Shown here: positions 44,200 to 56,104 of the stretch, in pieces
Position numbering within the stretch: position 1 is the first letter of the stretch
Layout of the letters: the number at the start of each line of letters is the position of its first letter
Source of the DNA: Plantago major
Lineage: Eukaryota; Streptophyta; Magnoliopsida; Lamiales; Plantaginaceae
DNA length: 64,000 nucleotides
Direction: 5' to 3'
Assembly: GCA_026545765.1 (NCBI GenBank)
Contig: CM048844.1
Location: forward strand, 69,297,035-69,361,034
Notes under the pieces: generated by a model
What the model saw: the letters and a program-made list of their open reading frames with translations, nothing else
What the model was told of the DNA's origin: nothing
Database searches by the model: none
Position numbers and translations under genes: made by a program

Positions 44200-45178
44200 A
44201 ACTTCAATCCTCCTGCAGATCTATAACCACCCTTCTTCCTCGTCCTTTCTGCATAAAGTTCTCACTAAGGTTCTCGCACACTTCCCAAATCCTTCTTGGG
44301 GTTGCATCTAGCAGGTTTCCTTTACATGTTCCATCGATGAGTGCTTAGTTAATAGAGTCAATTCTCTTGTAGAAGTTGTTGACCTTGTCAAACAGCGCAT
44401 AAGAGTGCATAGGGCATCTGTCAAGTAGATCCTTGTATCTTTCCCACACTTCGTGGAAGGTTTCTCCGTTAAATTGGTTGAAGTTTAGGATCTGGCTCTT
44501 CAGGTCGGATGTCTTCTTCAATGGGAAGTATCTGAGCATGAACTTGTTGAAGAACTCATCCCATGTAGTTAAACTGCCTGGCTATAGTGAGATAAGCCAG
44601 TTCTTGTCCTTGTCCTTAAGGCAGCTGGGGAAGACCCTTCTTCTAAGTTGACATTCCGTGAGCCCATTCAGTGGTATACCTCCAACTATTACATAGAATT
44701 CCCTCATATAGTTCATCGGGTCCTCAGATGGGTTCCCGTAGAAGTGTGGTAGCTGGTTCAGGTGAGTTCCCTTCAGATCATACTCCCTCGCAATCCTTTC
44801 CAGATAGATACTTGAGGCATGCGGTGTAAGCCTTGGCTAAACATAGCCACGCATGGGTCTGTCGCCTTCGTCTACTAGTTCCACCCTTGCGTAGTTATCC
44901 CTTCTTCAGTTCTCATCTAACCTCAATCTTTCCTCGGCTATCCTTAGCCTTTCCCGTTCCAGTTCTTCCCTCTCAGCTTGGATATCCAGTCGAATCTTAA
45001 GCAGTTGCTCAAGTTCAGAAGTTGTGACATTCTCAGATGGATTGTCATTGATGTTTCCTTCTCCACTCATGTCGCTAGATAATTCCATGATGGTAGCAAG
45101 CAGTCTTCGTCCTTCAAGCTTATCTATGTCGTCTTTAAGCGGTACTACTGGTGTGCTTGCACTTCTCCTGCCTTGCAT
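44200..45178 (-). pseudogene. gag of Y
   Basis: It begins MQGRRSASTPVVPLKDDIDK (45178) with a Glu/Arg-rich helical segment (LDIQAEREELERERLRIAEE). A Retrotrans_gag region near 44700-44350 includes NWLISL, TTWDEFFNKFMLRYFP and ETFHEVWERYKDLL. Several stops and shifts break the frame. The corresponding Z copy is at 53648-54753. Confidence 0.75.
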
Positions 45179-45452
45179 AAAGACTAAGAGACAAACTTTT
45201 GCAGATAGATAATACTAAAAAATAAATAACAGAAATCTAAAATTACATGTTTTTTGGTTTTTTGATAAGAAAGTAAACTAATACGGAAAAGAAAATATTT
45301 CTGGATTTTTTGCTGTGGAGATAGATTCTCACAGGTTTTACGATTTTTTTGGGTTTATGCTATACGTATTAAAAAGATAATGCGTAAATTAAAAAGCAAA
45401 AGAAAGATTTCAACTTGTCTCGGTCGGTCGAAACTTGCTTGAGCGGTCAAGT

Positions 45453-45471
45453 GTCCCCGGCAGCGGCGCCA
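45453..45471 (-). other. Primer-binding site of Y
   Basis: On the minus strand this reads TTGGCGCCGCTGCCGGGGA, beginning six bases after the LTR end. It is the characteristic form seen in plant gypsy elements. Confidence 0.85.
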
Positions 45472-45476
45472 AATTT

Positions 45477-46814
45477 TGATGTGCACTCAGAGATTTCGTT
45501 TTCCGTTGTAGTTACTGTAATCTCCAAATACAATCAAGATTAAATTTATAATTCGGAAGTCCTCAAATCCACAGTTTATAGCGGAAAGTTGACTCGGGAT
45601 GTCATTCTCCACGGACACTTAGCATAGGAACAAGTAAATAACGTTGTAATTGACTGAAGAAAAGTAAACAGTTTTAATCTCAGGCAGAATAATCAATTCG
45701 CAGTAAACCCTAAACTGCTTTGTTTGTAAATCAATGATGGAAAGGCGTAAAGTTTCCCCAACCTCCCTCTGATATGCTACTCCCAACTTCCTAGTTAAAA
45801 TCCTACGCAGTTACCTCTAACGACAACAGGGCATAATACTATGGTGCTCAAGGCGCAGTCGGCACGAGTACCCCTACTCAGTTCAATGAAACTACTGTGT
45901 CACTCAGCAGAACATCACACCACGAAGGATGTATAGAGTTGTATAACCACAATTTACGTTAAATAACTATTCCATTAACATATCACGATATGTAAAGAAA
46001 TAGCAAAAAGCTGAGTTACGGCGGTTCGCCTTTACAAAAGGAAGTTAGCTACTCATAGTGACAAAGAACAGTAATCGAAATCTAAGAAGAAAGGAAGAAG
46101 AAGCTTAGTCTCTGATGTTCTTGATGTCTTCCTGCTACTGCTTTTAGGGTTTTCTCCTTCTGGGTGCCTGAAGACCAGCGGGTTGGGGTTTCACTTCCCC
46201 GAGAACTGTTTCTCTTTCCAAGAGAGCTGCTTTGTGAGCTGTGTGGATTCTGAGACCCCTGAGGTCTTATTTATAGGTGAAATCTCGAGCTCAAACCGCC
46301 ATTCATCAATAAGTAAGGTTTAGTAAGGCGGACCTTAACCTGACAGGCCAACAGAACAGCCCAGGAGAAAAACAGAAGGCTGACTGAGGTCGCTTGTGGA
46401 CCGCAGTAGGGCTTTCTGCGGTCCCCTGGTGGCTGTCATGTGCGATCCCTACAGATTCGAATATGTTTTCTTCGTTCTTCAATTTCGGGCCTCGAAACTT
46501 CGTTTCCTCGAAAAGTGATCTTCTACAAAGTTGTTCCATCTTCAATTATCTTTGCATCGGTTGGTCGCAAGACATGTTTTGACTCCTCAAACTCCGTGCA
46601 ACGGTCAATCCGGCGTATTCGCTTCCTTGTCCCGATTTGGCACAATTATGCCGTTTTGGTGCCTGAAATCGTACAAATCCTCAAAAACGCGATCATAACC
46701 TACAGAAAACACGCAAAGTTGGTAATTGACTAGAAAACGATACAAATATTGCATCTAAGGCAAAAAAATGAGGGTCTAAAAGTATGCTATATCGCACATT
46801 TCATTGTCACATCA
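45477..46814 (-). mobile_element. 5' LTR of Y (1338 bp)
   Basis: TGATGTGCAC...TGTCACATCA. Compared with the 3' LTR it has many point differences and at least one indel: about 15 bp near 46665-46680 are absent from the 3' LTR. The insertion is therefore not recent. Confidence 0.9.
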
Positions 46815-46819
46815 CCCTA

Positions 46820-46923
46820 ATTCTAGGTGAAACTGTGCCAAGATCTCTTAGAGGCGCTCAAATCCGAGCGAATCGCTTAGTAATTCGTGCAACGAATTAC
46901 CAGTTGGAACCAAGGTTCCAACA
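46820..46923 (+). mobile_element. 5' LTR of X, second part
   Basis: Sequence after the second CCCTA (ATTCTAGGTGAAACTG...GGTTCCAACA) matches the end of the 3' LTR at 48935-49039. It completes the LTR split by Y. Confidence 0.85.
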
Positions 46924-48528
46924 CATGGCCTTAGAGAAAGTTACGCATCATGAAGCTTCTGCAACAAATCCACTACGCAACTCATTGGAAACGACGAGGG
47001 AGAAGCTAGATCAGATAGAGGCAATAGTCGGAGAAATCAGGGCTATCATCGCAGTCCACGTAGCTGAACAACGTGCTGGGGATGGTGGAGGAAGGAAGTA
47101 AGGGGGACACTGGTGGAACAGCGGCCGGAGAAGGATAGAGAGAAGATCGGGGTTTGGAACATTGCTTGGGGAGGAAGAGAAACCCAATTCGTTGATGGAA
47201 TTTGGGTTGAATTTTGAAGAATTAAGGTGAGCTATGATGGAACACAAGGTTGAAGTGGTGTAATGAGGGAAGAAGATGAGCCAATTTGCCCAAATAATGA
47301 AGAAGAGAAGAATTGGAGCTCCAATTCATCTCTAATGGTGGTCAAAACCCTAACGAGAAGTTGGAGAAGAGCAACCAGCACGACCGGCGGACCAGTCACG
47401 GGTCGAATAAGATCTTACGGTCGAACCAAATAAGAGCGGCGCGATTGGCGAATTAGGAGACGAGAAGAGCATGGGCTGCAATATAGTAGTACAGGAGAGC
47501 ACGAACTGGCGCGTGCAATTCAAGCACGGAGTAGAAGCACAAGAAGACATGTTGGACGAGCGTGTGCAGGTGTGTGGGGCCTTCTAGAGGGACGTGGCGG
47601 CGCATGGAGTTGACCTGGAGGCTGGGAAGATGGTTTATGACCCTGGAGCACAAATCTGAGGGCTATAATATGTTCGAGGAAAGGGAAGGCTCAACCAAGC
47701 TGATGCAACTACATTGGATTGGAATCAGGTAATCAAAAAATCTCTTGATTCTTATTTGGGTGTTAGGGTTGGGTATGGTGGTTGTCTTGGTCCTGTGGAG
47801 ATAAAGGACATAGCCAAGAAGATGAAGCTGGATGAGTGTTAACTGCTAGGCAATACTGTCGAAGTGCCTTGAGGCAGTATTCGTGTCAATGGGATGGTGG
47901 GAATAGACATACCGGATGAAGGGGTGGTGAATGGTGATCCTCTTGGGATAATTGATTGTCTGTCAAGATACCTATGGATGATAAGAATATAGACAACATT
48001 GTCAAAGTGTCTATGAAGAATGAAGAGGAGGAAACTGGAAGCTGTATGGAAGCAGGGAAGCATGATAAGAGCTCTAGTATCAGGAATTAGTGTCCAGCAG
48101 CTAAGTACTTAAAGATGGGTGAGGGGCATTGGGGTGCAAGGACGCAGGTGTTCGGCTATAACAGTAGAACTATGCCGAGAAGGAATTGCTTATGCTCATG
48201 AGTCAGGAGGGTGCAACTGATGAGCTGACGCCTTCTGGTCTTATGGCGCAGAACCAGTGAGCCAAAATTCAAGGTAAATCTTTTATGGCTACTTTGTTTG
48301 AATTTGTACAAGTGTCGGGAATTGGAGGCACCGGTGAGAGCCAGTTCCATGTGGTTTGGGTTATCTGCTATGCTGGTACGGTGAAGGTAAGGGTTGTGCT
48401 AACGACCTATAAAAAGAAAAGGTTCCAAGATCGAGAAAGCCAGTCAAGTCGGCCAGAAGAATGTCAAGGACGTGCCTAGGAAGAGCTGATGAGACTTGGG
48501 GACAAGTTTCGTCTTTAGGGGGAGGAAG
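46924..48528 (+). other. Internal region of X
   Basis: An ATG at 46925 begins a short frame ending 47101 with a helical, Lys/Glu-rich peptide that could be a gag remnant. The rest has many stops. No zinc knuckle, protease, RT or integrase was recognised. The purine tract at 48517-48528 closes it. The primer-binding site after the LTR (TGGCCTTAGAG) is at best a decayed initiator-Met type. Confidence 0.5.
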
Positions 48529-49039
48529 TGATGTAACCTTGCATTTTACCGGTCCATCACGAATTAACCGAAGTGGCTAGAGTTCGTCTACAAGGCCCAA
48601 CCCGGTGGAATATCTCCTTTTGATATTATTTTAATTAATTAGATTAAGAATGATTGTTAAGCCAGAGATCTAGAATAAGCAGAAGGAAATTGCTAGATTC
48701 TATCTAGATGATACGGCAAGTAGATTTATTAGGTTCTTCTATTTATTTTTGCATATCTTTTTGTTATCTTTTATTTCCTTTAGAGTTCTAGACTACCTAA
48801 AATACTTGTCAGGTATCCAGTATAAATAGGACCATTAGGGCTTAACCCTAATCACTTATGATTTATAACAATTGAAATTTCCACCGACTTTGTTCGCAAA
48901 CCGATTAAGCTACCGCTTAGTTGTGAAAATACCCTAATTCTAGGTGAAACCGTGGCAAGATCTCTTGGAGGAGCTCAAATTCTGGAAAATCACTCCATAA
49001 TTCGTTGCACAAATACCAGTTGGAACCAACGTTCCAACA
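48529..49039 (+). mobile_element. 3' LTR of X (511 bp)
   Basis: TGATGTAACC...CGTTCCAACA, followed by TATTG. It carries a TATA-like GTATAAATAGG at about 48820 and matches the bipartite 5' LTR throughout. Confidence 0.88.
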
Positions 49040-49229
49040 TATTGTTTAAAACATTATACTTATGTTTAATAACATCAAAATCTGTCTCATACCTTATTGA
49101 TGCAGAATTTCAAAACTCTGTTACATTTTATCGTATATCTAATTTGAATGGTGCATTACTGACGGGCACTTGGGAATTTAATTATTGTTGTACTCCAGCT
49201 TTTCCAAACACTCGCAAATATTTAAATTT

Positions 49230-50229
49230 GGGAAAATTACAAAAACCACCCCTTAAATATGCCCCCTTTTCACATTCAACCCTAGATTGGCGTCTATTAC
49301 AGATTCGTCCAAAATTATCAAAGGCCAAATTTGAAAATTACATCCAAACCCAAAAGTCATCTTTTCATCTATTTTATCTTTTCTTTATAATTCAATAATT
49401 ACATTAATTTTATTTATTCCAAAATACCCCCAACACTTTCAATTTCTTATTCAAAAGACCCCAAAAAATTTACTTATTAACCCTTCTTCTTCCCCACTAC
49501 TCCACCACCTCATTCTTCCCCAACCACCATCTTCCCCAACCACCACCAACCATCTTCATCCCCACCACCACAACTCACAACACCACTAGGGACCAACACA
49601 ACCGAAAGGGAAATCTCCCGGAGCTTTTCCGGAAGCAGCAGATCAGAGCTTCCTTAGCGGAAACTCAGAGCTTCCGCCATGGAAGCTCTGTCAACACAAC
49701 ACATCTTCCATGGCAGAAGCTCTGAGCTTCCGCCATGGAAGCTCTGTTAGAGCTTCAACAGAGCTTCCATGGTGGAAGCTCTGTGCTTCCGCCATGGAAG
49801 CGATCTGGAGGTTCCCGCTCCAGATCTGGAGCTGGAAGCTCCGATCCACTCCAGATCCGGCTTCCATGGCGGAAGCACTGTGCTTCCGCCATGGAAGCTA
49901 TCTGCCGGAGCTCCGGCCGGCGAGGTGATCGGGATGAGGGTGTATTCAGAAAAAAAAATTATTTTGTGGACTATTTATGTTAGTTATAAAATTATTGGGG
50001 CTATTTAAAATTTTTTGGACTATTTTTGTAAGTTATAAAATTATTTGGGTATAATGTGTAGTATAATGAAACTTGTAAATTGCAATTGAGTCCAATTCAT
50101 TTTCTTTTCCATTTAAATTTTAGTTGGTCAACTCAAAATATAGATTTTGGACTTGGATGTAATTGTTTGAGATCGGGGGTTGAATTTGTAATTGGCTCGA
50201 ATTTAAGGGGTACCTTATGTAATTCGCCC
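49230..50229. mobile_element. Mutator-type MITE, 1000 bp, 9-bp TSD TTTAAATTT
   Basis: Ends are GGGAAAATTAC...CCACCCC and GGGGTACCTTATGTAATTCGCCC, imperfect inverted repeats. TTTAAATTT is present at 49221-49229 and 50230-50238. It is the same family as 59995-60750. The ends are AT-rich, while the core (49560-49925) is GC-rich with repeated palindromes. No transposase is encoded. Confidence 0.88.
49645..49905. repeat. Cluster of GCTTCC-GCCAT-GGAAGC palindromes
   Basis: GCTTCCGCCATGGAAGC or its variant GCTTCCATGGCGGAAGC occurs about seven times, at 49670, 49711 (imperfect), 49726, 49764, 49786, 49860 and 49882. Several copies extend to AGAGCTTCC..GGAAGCTCT. Open frames across this block are repeat read-through. 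Confidence 0.88.
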
Positions 50230-50238
50230 TTTAAATTT

Positions 50239-52212
50239 ATTTAAGTCGGAAGCCTACAAATCCAGACAATTAAGATTAATATAGTGGAAAGTTGACTCGG
50301 GGTGTCGCTCTCCACGGACACTTATGAAAGTATATATGTTCTAGAGACAATCATATTGGGGACATATATACTTATTCACATTCAGTATTTGCATATAATT
50401 GGTATATGTAATTATAATGTATATATGGACATATACATATATTGGCATTACAGTGTTTAAATGTTTATTGTCTGTTTGTCTGCATTCATTTATACACGTG
50501 TTCCCATGAGTTTAATGTTGTCACTAAGAATGTGAGATCTTGAGTGATATAGCATAAGCTCTTAAATCGCCCCAATCAATGATCATCGAGAATGGGATAT
50601 CGATCTTGCTTAATATCCTCGGGATATTGAAGATTGGCATGTGGTTTGCATCATATCTTTAGATGGATGTAGTGGTTCTCACAACTACAAATAACTCGGT
50701 TATTCATGATGGTCACATGGACACTTTAGAGAGTGTTGTTATACCCTACCGAGAAACCATTTGGTGTATTCTATTTATGTGTCTATGGAAGTATCGGCAT
50801 GTAGAGTGATGTAATAGTCCTTTGACTTGAGGTTAATACGACTTCATGTGTGAAGTGATGTATTTTGGTCACGACCAACGCTTGCACTCCTGAGGGGGTA
50901 GATACTGCGTGCTGGGTATATCATGGAGTATATGAAAGTCGTAGTTGAGCCAAGATAGAATTCATTCCTCGTTATAGAATTTGAGAGAATACTGTAATTC
51001 TCATATTTAGTTGATTGTTAGTCACTGGCCAGTGCATTGGACATGTATTTGAAATAGTGTTCAAATATGTCAAGGATCAACTAATACGATGGAGAGATAT
51101 TGATTAAGTTATTGGAACAAATACAATATCAAGTTCTAGACTTAATCGAGTATTCATGAATGAAGGGACCGTATCATCATATATAAGCTCTATATTTCAG
51201 GGAGTTTGTATAAGTCCTCACAAATGTCCTTATGTATCAAGAATGTCCAGTAGTGAATCGTTTAGGAGTTTGTTCGGACCTTAGTTTGATTAGTGCTTAC
51301 TATACATAAGGCCCTAAGGGTCACACAATATAGTAATTGTTGTATAAATCGTATGTTGGAATTAATTAAATTTTAATTTGATTGAACATCTAATTTAGTT
51401 AAATATCTAATTAGATTATGGATATTTAATTTACATTATGGATGATTTCTATTTGATATAAAGTAATTAAATATTAATTATATTAAACATTTAATTGAAT
51501 AAATATATTATTGGATTAAATATATTTAATGGACAATTTTCTATTTGATAGAAAATATTTAATTGAGTCGAATTGGATTTATTCGGACTCAATAAGTTAT
51601 TTATAAGGAGGTGCACTTGGACGGATTTGATTTGAGTCCAAGCCCAAAGAACAAATAAAGGGGAAAGAAAAGAAGACCGTTGGGCCAGCAGGCCTAACAA
51701 AATGTGAACTGCACGCGCCCGGCATGGACTTCTGGAGCGTGTAGACAAAATAAAAATGGGCGCATGTTGTGCACACACCTGTAGCCTCCAAGAAAAGAAT
51801 CACACCCTTTTCTTCTTGCTTCTTTGTTTTGGTAATTTTCCTTTTGAAGGATTATTAAAACCTTATAAATAGAACATCCCCCTTCATGATTCAACACACC
51901 ATAATTCATTACATGAATTCACAGTAGAGAATTCACAAGAGAATTCAATTAATGAAGTCTCTCAACAATTCCAATAATTCTTATAAATAGTTTATGTAGA
52001 ATTCTCTCTTAGAAGAATATCCTAGCAATTCTTCGAAGGAGAATCCAACAATACACGAGATTGTGCTCAAGTGATTTTGGTGCTCAATTGTTGTGGATCA
52101 ACTAAGGTTGACCGCTTATACAAATAACCGAAGCTAGGGTTTCGTTGTTCAATGCATCAGGATCCAGGAAGCTTAATCTGCCGCTATAGCAAGTATGCTT
52201 TCGATTTATATG
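50239..52212. other. Old LTR debris
   Basis: 50248-50330 resembles an internal block of the Athila Y LTR (GGAAAGTTGACTCGGGGTGT, CTCTCCACGGACACTTA). 51360-52205 looks like the end of another LTR: AT-rich, then 'GTGCTCAAGTGATTTTGGTG' and 'ATCTGCCGCTATAG.AAGTATGC'. No coding region was recognised. Element Z begins directly after it. Confidence 0.5.
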
Positions 52213-53340
52213 TGATGTGACAATGAAATGTGCGATATAGCATACTTTTAAACCCTCATTTTTTGCCTTAGATGCAATATTTGTATCGTTTTATGGTCAA
52301 TTACCAACTTTGCTTGTTTTCTGTAGGTCTTGATCGGGTTTTTGAGGATTTGCACGATTTCAGGCACCAAAACGGCATAATTGTGCCAAATCAGGACAAG
52401 GAAGCGAATACGCCGGATTGAATGTTGCACGGAGTTCGAGAAGTTAAAACATATCATGCGACCAACCGATGCGAAGATAATTGAAGATGGAACAACTTTG
52501 TAGAATACGAATTTTCGAGGAAACGAAGTTACGAAGCCCGAAATTGAAGAACGAAGAAAACAGATTCGAATCTGCAGGGATTGCACATGGCGGCCGCCAG
52601 GGGACCGCGGAAGGCCCTACTGCAGTCTGAGCAACCATGATCGACGCCTTTTTTCTCTGGGCATTACATTGGCTGTCATTTAAGGCCCACCTTCCTAAAC
52701 CTTCCTTATTGAAGAATGGCGGTTTGAGCTCAGGATTTAACCTATAAATAAGACCTCAGGGGTCTCAGAATCCACACAGCTCACAAAGCAGCTCTCCTGG
52801 AGAGAGAACCAATCATCGAGGAAGTGAAACCCCAACCTGCTGGCCGTCAGGCACCTAGAATGAGGAAACCCTAGAAGCAGCAGCACGAAGACATCAAGAA
52901 CATCATAAACTAAGCTTCTTCTTCCTTTCTTCTTAGATTTCGATTACTGTTCTTTTTTACTATGAGCAGCTAACTTCCTTTTGTAAAGGCGAACCGCTGT
53001 AACTCTACTTTTGCTATTTTAACTAGGAAGTTGGGAGTAGCATAGCAGAGGGAGGTTGGGGAACCTTTACGCCTGTTTACTATTGATTTACAACAAAAGC
53101 AATTTAGGGTTTACTGGAATTTGATTATTCTGTCTGAGATTAAAACTGTTTACTTTTCTACATTCAATCACAACGTTATTTGATTGTTACTATGCTAAGT
53201 GTCCGTGGAGAATGACATCCCGAGTCAACTTTCCGCTATAAACTGTGGATTTGAAGACTTCCGACTTATAAATTTAATCTTGATTGTATTTGGAGATTAC
53301 AAGTTCTACAACGAAAAACGAAATCTCTGAGTGCACATCA
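52213..53340 (+). mobile_element. 5' LTR of Z (1128 bp)
   Basis: TGATGTGACAATG...GTGCACATCA, the reverse complement counterpart of the Y LTRs. A TATA-like CCTATAAATAAGACC is at about 52741. The GC-rich dyad of Y is partly mutated here (ACCGCGGAAGGCCCTACTGCAG). Confidence 0.9.
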
Positions 53341-53343
53341 AAA

Positions 53344-53362
53344 TTTGACACCGCTGCCGGGG
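53344..53362 (+). other. Primer-binding site of Z, one or two mutations
   Basis: TTTGACACCGCTGCCGGGG, with GACACC in place of the GGCGCC seen in Y. Both changes are G>A or C>T-like transitions of the kind left by deamination of methylated cytosines. Confidence 0.8.
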
Positions 53363-53647
53363 GCACTTGACCACTCAAGCAAGTTTGGACCGAACGAGAC
53401 AAGCTGAAATCTTTCTTTCGCTCTATAATTTACGCACTGTCTTTTTAATACGTATAGCATAAACCCAAAAAAAATCATAAAATCTGTGAGAATCATTCTC
53501 CACAGCATAAAATACCAAAATATTTTCTTTCCCGTATTAGTTTATTTTCTTATTAAAAACCCAAAAACAAGTAACTTTAAATTTCTGTTTATTATCTTTA
53601 TAGCAATTTTGATTTGTATCTGCAAAGGTTTGTTTGTTAGTCTTTAT

Positions 53648-54753
53648 GCAAGGTAGGAGAAGTGCAGGAACACCAGTAGGACGCTTAAAGACGACATAGA
53701 TAAGCTTGGAAGCCAAAGACTGCCAACTACTATCATGGAATCATCTTGTGACATGAGTGGAGCAAGAAACAGCAACGACAATCCATCTGGGAATGTCGCA
53801 ACTTCTTAATTTGAGAAACTGCTTAAGATTCGACTAAATATCCAAGCTGAGAGGGAAGAGCTGGAACGGGAAAGGCTAAGGGTAGCCGAGGAAAGATTGA
53901 GGTTAAATGAGAATCGGAGAAGGGATAACTACGCAAGGGTGGAACTAGTAGATGAAGACGACAGACCCATGTGCGACTATGTTATGCCAAGGCTTACACC
54001 ACATGCCTCAAGTATCTATCTGGAAAGGTTTGCGAGGGAGTATGATCTGAAGGGAACTCACCTGAACCAGCTACCACACTTCTGCGGGAACCCAACTGAG
54101 GATCCGATTCACTTTATGAGTTAGTTCTACGCAATAGTTGGAGGTATACCACTGAATGGGCTCACGGGATGTCAACTTAGAAGATGGGTCTTCCCTAACT
54201 GCCTTAAGCACAAGGCGAAGAACTGGCTTATCTCACTACAGCCAGGCAGTTTGACTACATGGGATGAGGTCCTCAACAAGTTCATGCTTAGATACTTCCC
54301 ATTGAAGAAGACATCCGACCTGAAGAGCCAGATCCAAAACTTCAGCTAATTTAACCGAGAAACCTTCCACGAAGTGTGGGAAAGATACAAGGATCTACTT
54401 GGCAGATGCCCTATGCACTCTTATGCGTTGTTTGACAAGGTCACCAACTTCTACAAGGGAATTGACTCTTTCAACCAAACACTCATCGATGGAGCATGTC
54501 AAGGAAACCTGCTAGATGCACCCCCAAGAAGGATTTGTGAAGTGTGCAGGAACCTTAGTGAGAACTCTATGCAGAAACGACGAGGAAGAAGGGTGGTTAC
54601 TAAGGAGGTCAGAACAATCGAGGAAACTCCTTGGAAACAGATCTGCAGGAAGATTGAAGCTATAGAGATAAGGATGCTGTGGATGAAGGACCGGAGGAAC
54701 CAACACCACTGGAAGAGGCACATTACGTGCAAGAATCAAGGAAATGGAGGCTG
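53648..54753 (+). pseudogene. gag of Z
   Basis: It starts MQGRRSAGTP (53648). The frame continues through a charged helix (53838-53920), then RLTPHASSIYLERFAREYDL, LNQLPHFCGNPTEDPIHFM and the Retrotrans_gag blocks NWLISLQPGSLTTWDEVLNK and ETFHEVWERYKDLLGRCPM. In-frame stops near 53808, 54122 and 54347 disrupt it. It is more complete than the Y copy. Confidence 0.75.
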
Positions 54754-54855
54754 AGGAACCAACCGATAAACAGCTTTTATCCCTCAACACCATCTCTTAT
54801 CATACCGTACTGGACCTAGTTAAACCCACCCGAATTACCACCTAGACCACCTACT

Positions 54856-55698
54856 ATGGCACTTGTTCCCACACCACCACCAAGGCTGTCACAAAACCTG
54901 CTCAAGCCATCCTCCATGGAAGAAAATATAGATACCATAATGAAGGAGATGGGAGACATTGGGAAATTTGTGAAGCAGCTGGGTGAATTTACCGCGAGGA
55001 CCAATTCCTTTATCGCCATGGCTGAGGATAACTTCAGGAGAACCGACAACACCTTGAGAGGAATGGAACTGAAGATTCATCAAATCGCCAAAGAAGTAGG
55101 GGAACTGCAACAAAACAAGGACAAGCTGTCGGGTCACACCGAGAGAGCTATGATGATTGTTGAAGCTGCCGAGGTTACAGGATTCAAGAGGGGAAACCGT
55201 ACTGAACCTGGACGAAGAAGGAACCCCGAAGGGATGCAAGGTAATGGCCTTAAACCTTCTCCTACAGCATTCAGGTGTGAAAAAGATTCTCCTGCCGAAG
55301 AAGGAAGGGCAAAACCAGTTCTACTAAAGAAACCCGACCCTGGAGCTTTCAATATTGATGTTGTCATCAAGGGGAAGACAGCCATAGGAACCCTGGATCT
55401 AGGAGCCAGCATTAATATGATGCCGCTCGCCGTCTACAAGAAACTTGGCTTAACAAGAATGGTGGAAGCAAGGACTGGAATACTAGTTGTCGGTGACACT
55501 ACTACAAATGCCTGTGTCAAGGTACTTAATGTGATTACTCAGCTGGAGGAGCTCGATATTCTTGTAGACTACCTGATTGTGGACTGCGAAGACCTGGACA
55601 ATGACACCATGCTTCTGGGAAGACCTTATCAACGTAGCAAGAAGGGAGATTTCGATGAATATATCGAATCACCGGATAGTAATGGGGACTCCGAGTGA
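54856..55698 (+). CDS. Gag C-terminus and protease of Z, open frame of 280 codons
   Basis: The frame is uninterrupted. A proline-rich start and helical segment (about residues 15-100: MEENIDTIMKEMGDIGKF, MELKIHQIAKEVGELQQ) lead to a basic linker. A retropepsin follows with GTLDLGASINMMPLAVYKKLGL (about residues 175-196) and, later, DLDNDTMLLGRPY. It ends in an acidic tail with TGA at 55696. The upstream gag is broken, so this is a surviving open segment of a dead element. The true start is uncertain because it normally continues from gag. Confidence 0.7.
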   Translation: MALVPTPPPRLSQNLLKPSSMEENIDTIMKEMGDIGKFVKQLGEFTARTNSFIAMAEDNFRRTDNTLRGMELKIHQIAKEVGELQQNKDKLSGHTERAMMIVEAAEVTGFKRGNRTEPGRRRNPEGMQGNGLKPSPTAFRCEKDSPAEEGRAKPVLLKKPDPGAFNIDVVIKGKTAIGTLDLGASINMMPLAVYKKLGLTRMVEARTGILVVGDTTTNACVKVLNVITQLEELDILVDYLIVDCEDLDNDTMLLGRPYQRSKKGDFDEYIESPDSNGDSE

Positions 55699-56104
55699 AA
55701 CTTTGGAGGAAGCAAAGGCAGCAAGGATCAATTTCGCCATAGAAGACTGGTGGATGGACTCTGAAGAAGAATTGGTAGTCCCTTTCGAAGATTTGCTAGC
55801 ACCGATGGATCTATTCAAGACGTACTGGGAGACAGGAGAAGAATCAGTTGAAAGTACGCCTCCATCGATCCCCGACGAGGACTTTGGGTCGGAGGCCAAA
55901 AACTGGAGATGCGGATCTGCTGAGAGTGAAGGTGAATGGAACTGTCCAGAGGAAATCAACGACTACTTAGAGTTTACTTTTCACATCGACAAAGATCTGG
56001 AGCTGGATGAGATCGAGGAAGACGAAATGAAACGTTGGGTAGAAGATTCGAGCTACGCAACGAAGAATGGATGGACAAGTGCTTCAACGGGATCGAGGGT
56101 TTAA
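55682..56104 (+). CDS. ORF2 of Z, 140-codon acidic protein, unknown family
   Basis: ATG at 55682 overlaps the protease stop by 17 bp in the +1 frame and leads to an open frame ending at 56102-56104. It encodes GTPSETLEEAKAARINF followed by a very acidic, Trp-containing sequence. The Y copy is highly similar. In a normal Athila element the polyprotein would go on to reverse transcriptase here. This may be residual polyprotein linker rather than a true gene. No domain was recognised. Confidence 0.5.
   Translation: MGTPSETLEEAKAARINFAIEDWWMDSEEELVVPFEDLLAPMDLFKTYWETGEESVESTPPSIPDEDFGSEAKNWRCGSAESEGEWNCPEEINDYLEFTFHIDKDLELDEIEEDEMKRWVEDSSYATKNGWTSASTGSRV

Larger units (their letters stand above)
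37092..46814 (-). mobile_element. Athila-like element Y, complete but pol-less, 9723 bp, TSD CCCTA
   Basis: Two LTRs (37092-38408 and 45477-46814) flank an internal region whose genes read on the minus strand. CCCTA at 37087-37091 and 46815-46819 is the target duplication inside X. The order on the minus strand is 5' LTR, primer-binding site, gag, protease, short acidic ORF2, spacer, ORF3 with a plant-transposon-protein domain, long spacer, 3' LTR. The protease (DLGAS type) and the third ORF point to the Athila lineage. Reverse transcriptase and integrase are missing. Confidence 0.9.
36704..49039 (+). mobile_element. LTR element X, interrupted by element Y, TSD TATTG
   Basis: The terminal TGATGGAACC...CCAACA repeats are bounded by TATTG at 36699-36703 and 49040-49044. 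The 5' LTR is 36704-37091 plus 46820-46923, and the 3' LTR is 48529-49039. A purine-rich tract (AGGGGGAGGAAG, 48517-48528) precedes the 3' LTR, giving plus orientation. Without Y, the element is only about 2.6 kb. No pol domain was recognised, so it is non-autonomous or heavily deleted; the superfamily is uncertain. Confidence 0.85.

Noticed and set aside
49710-50008. Overlapping Ser/Trp/Arg-rich frames
   Set aside because: All arise from the repeated GCTTCCGCCATGGAAGC palindromes within a MITE.
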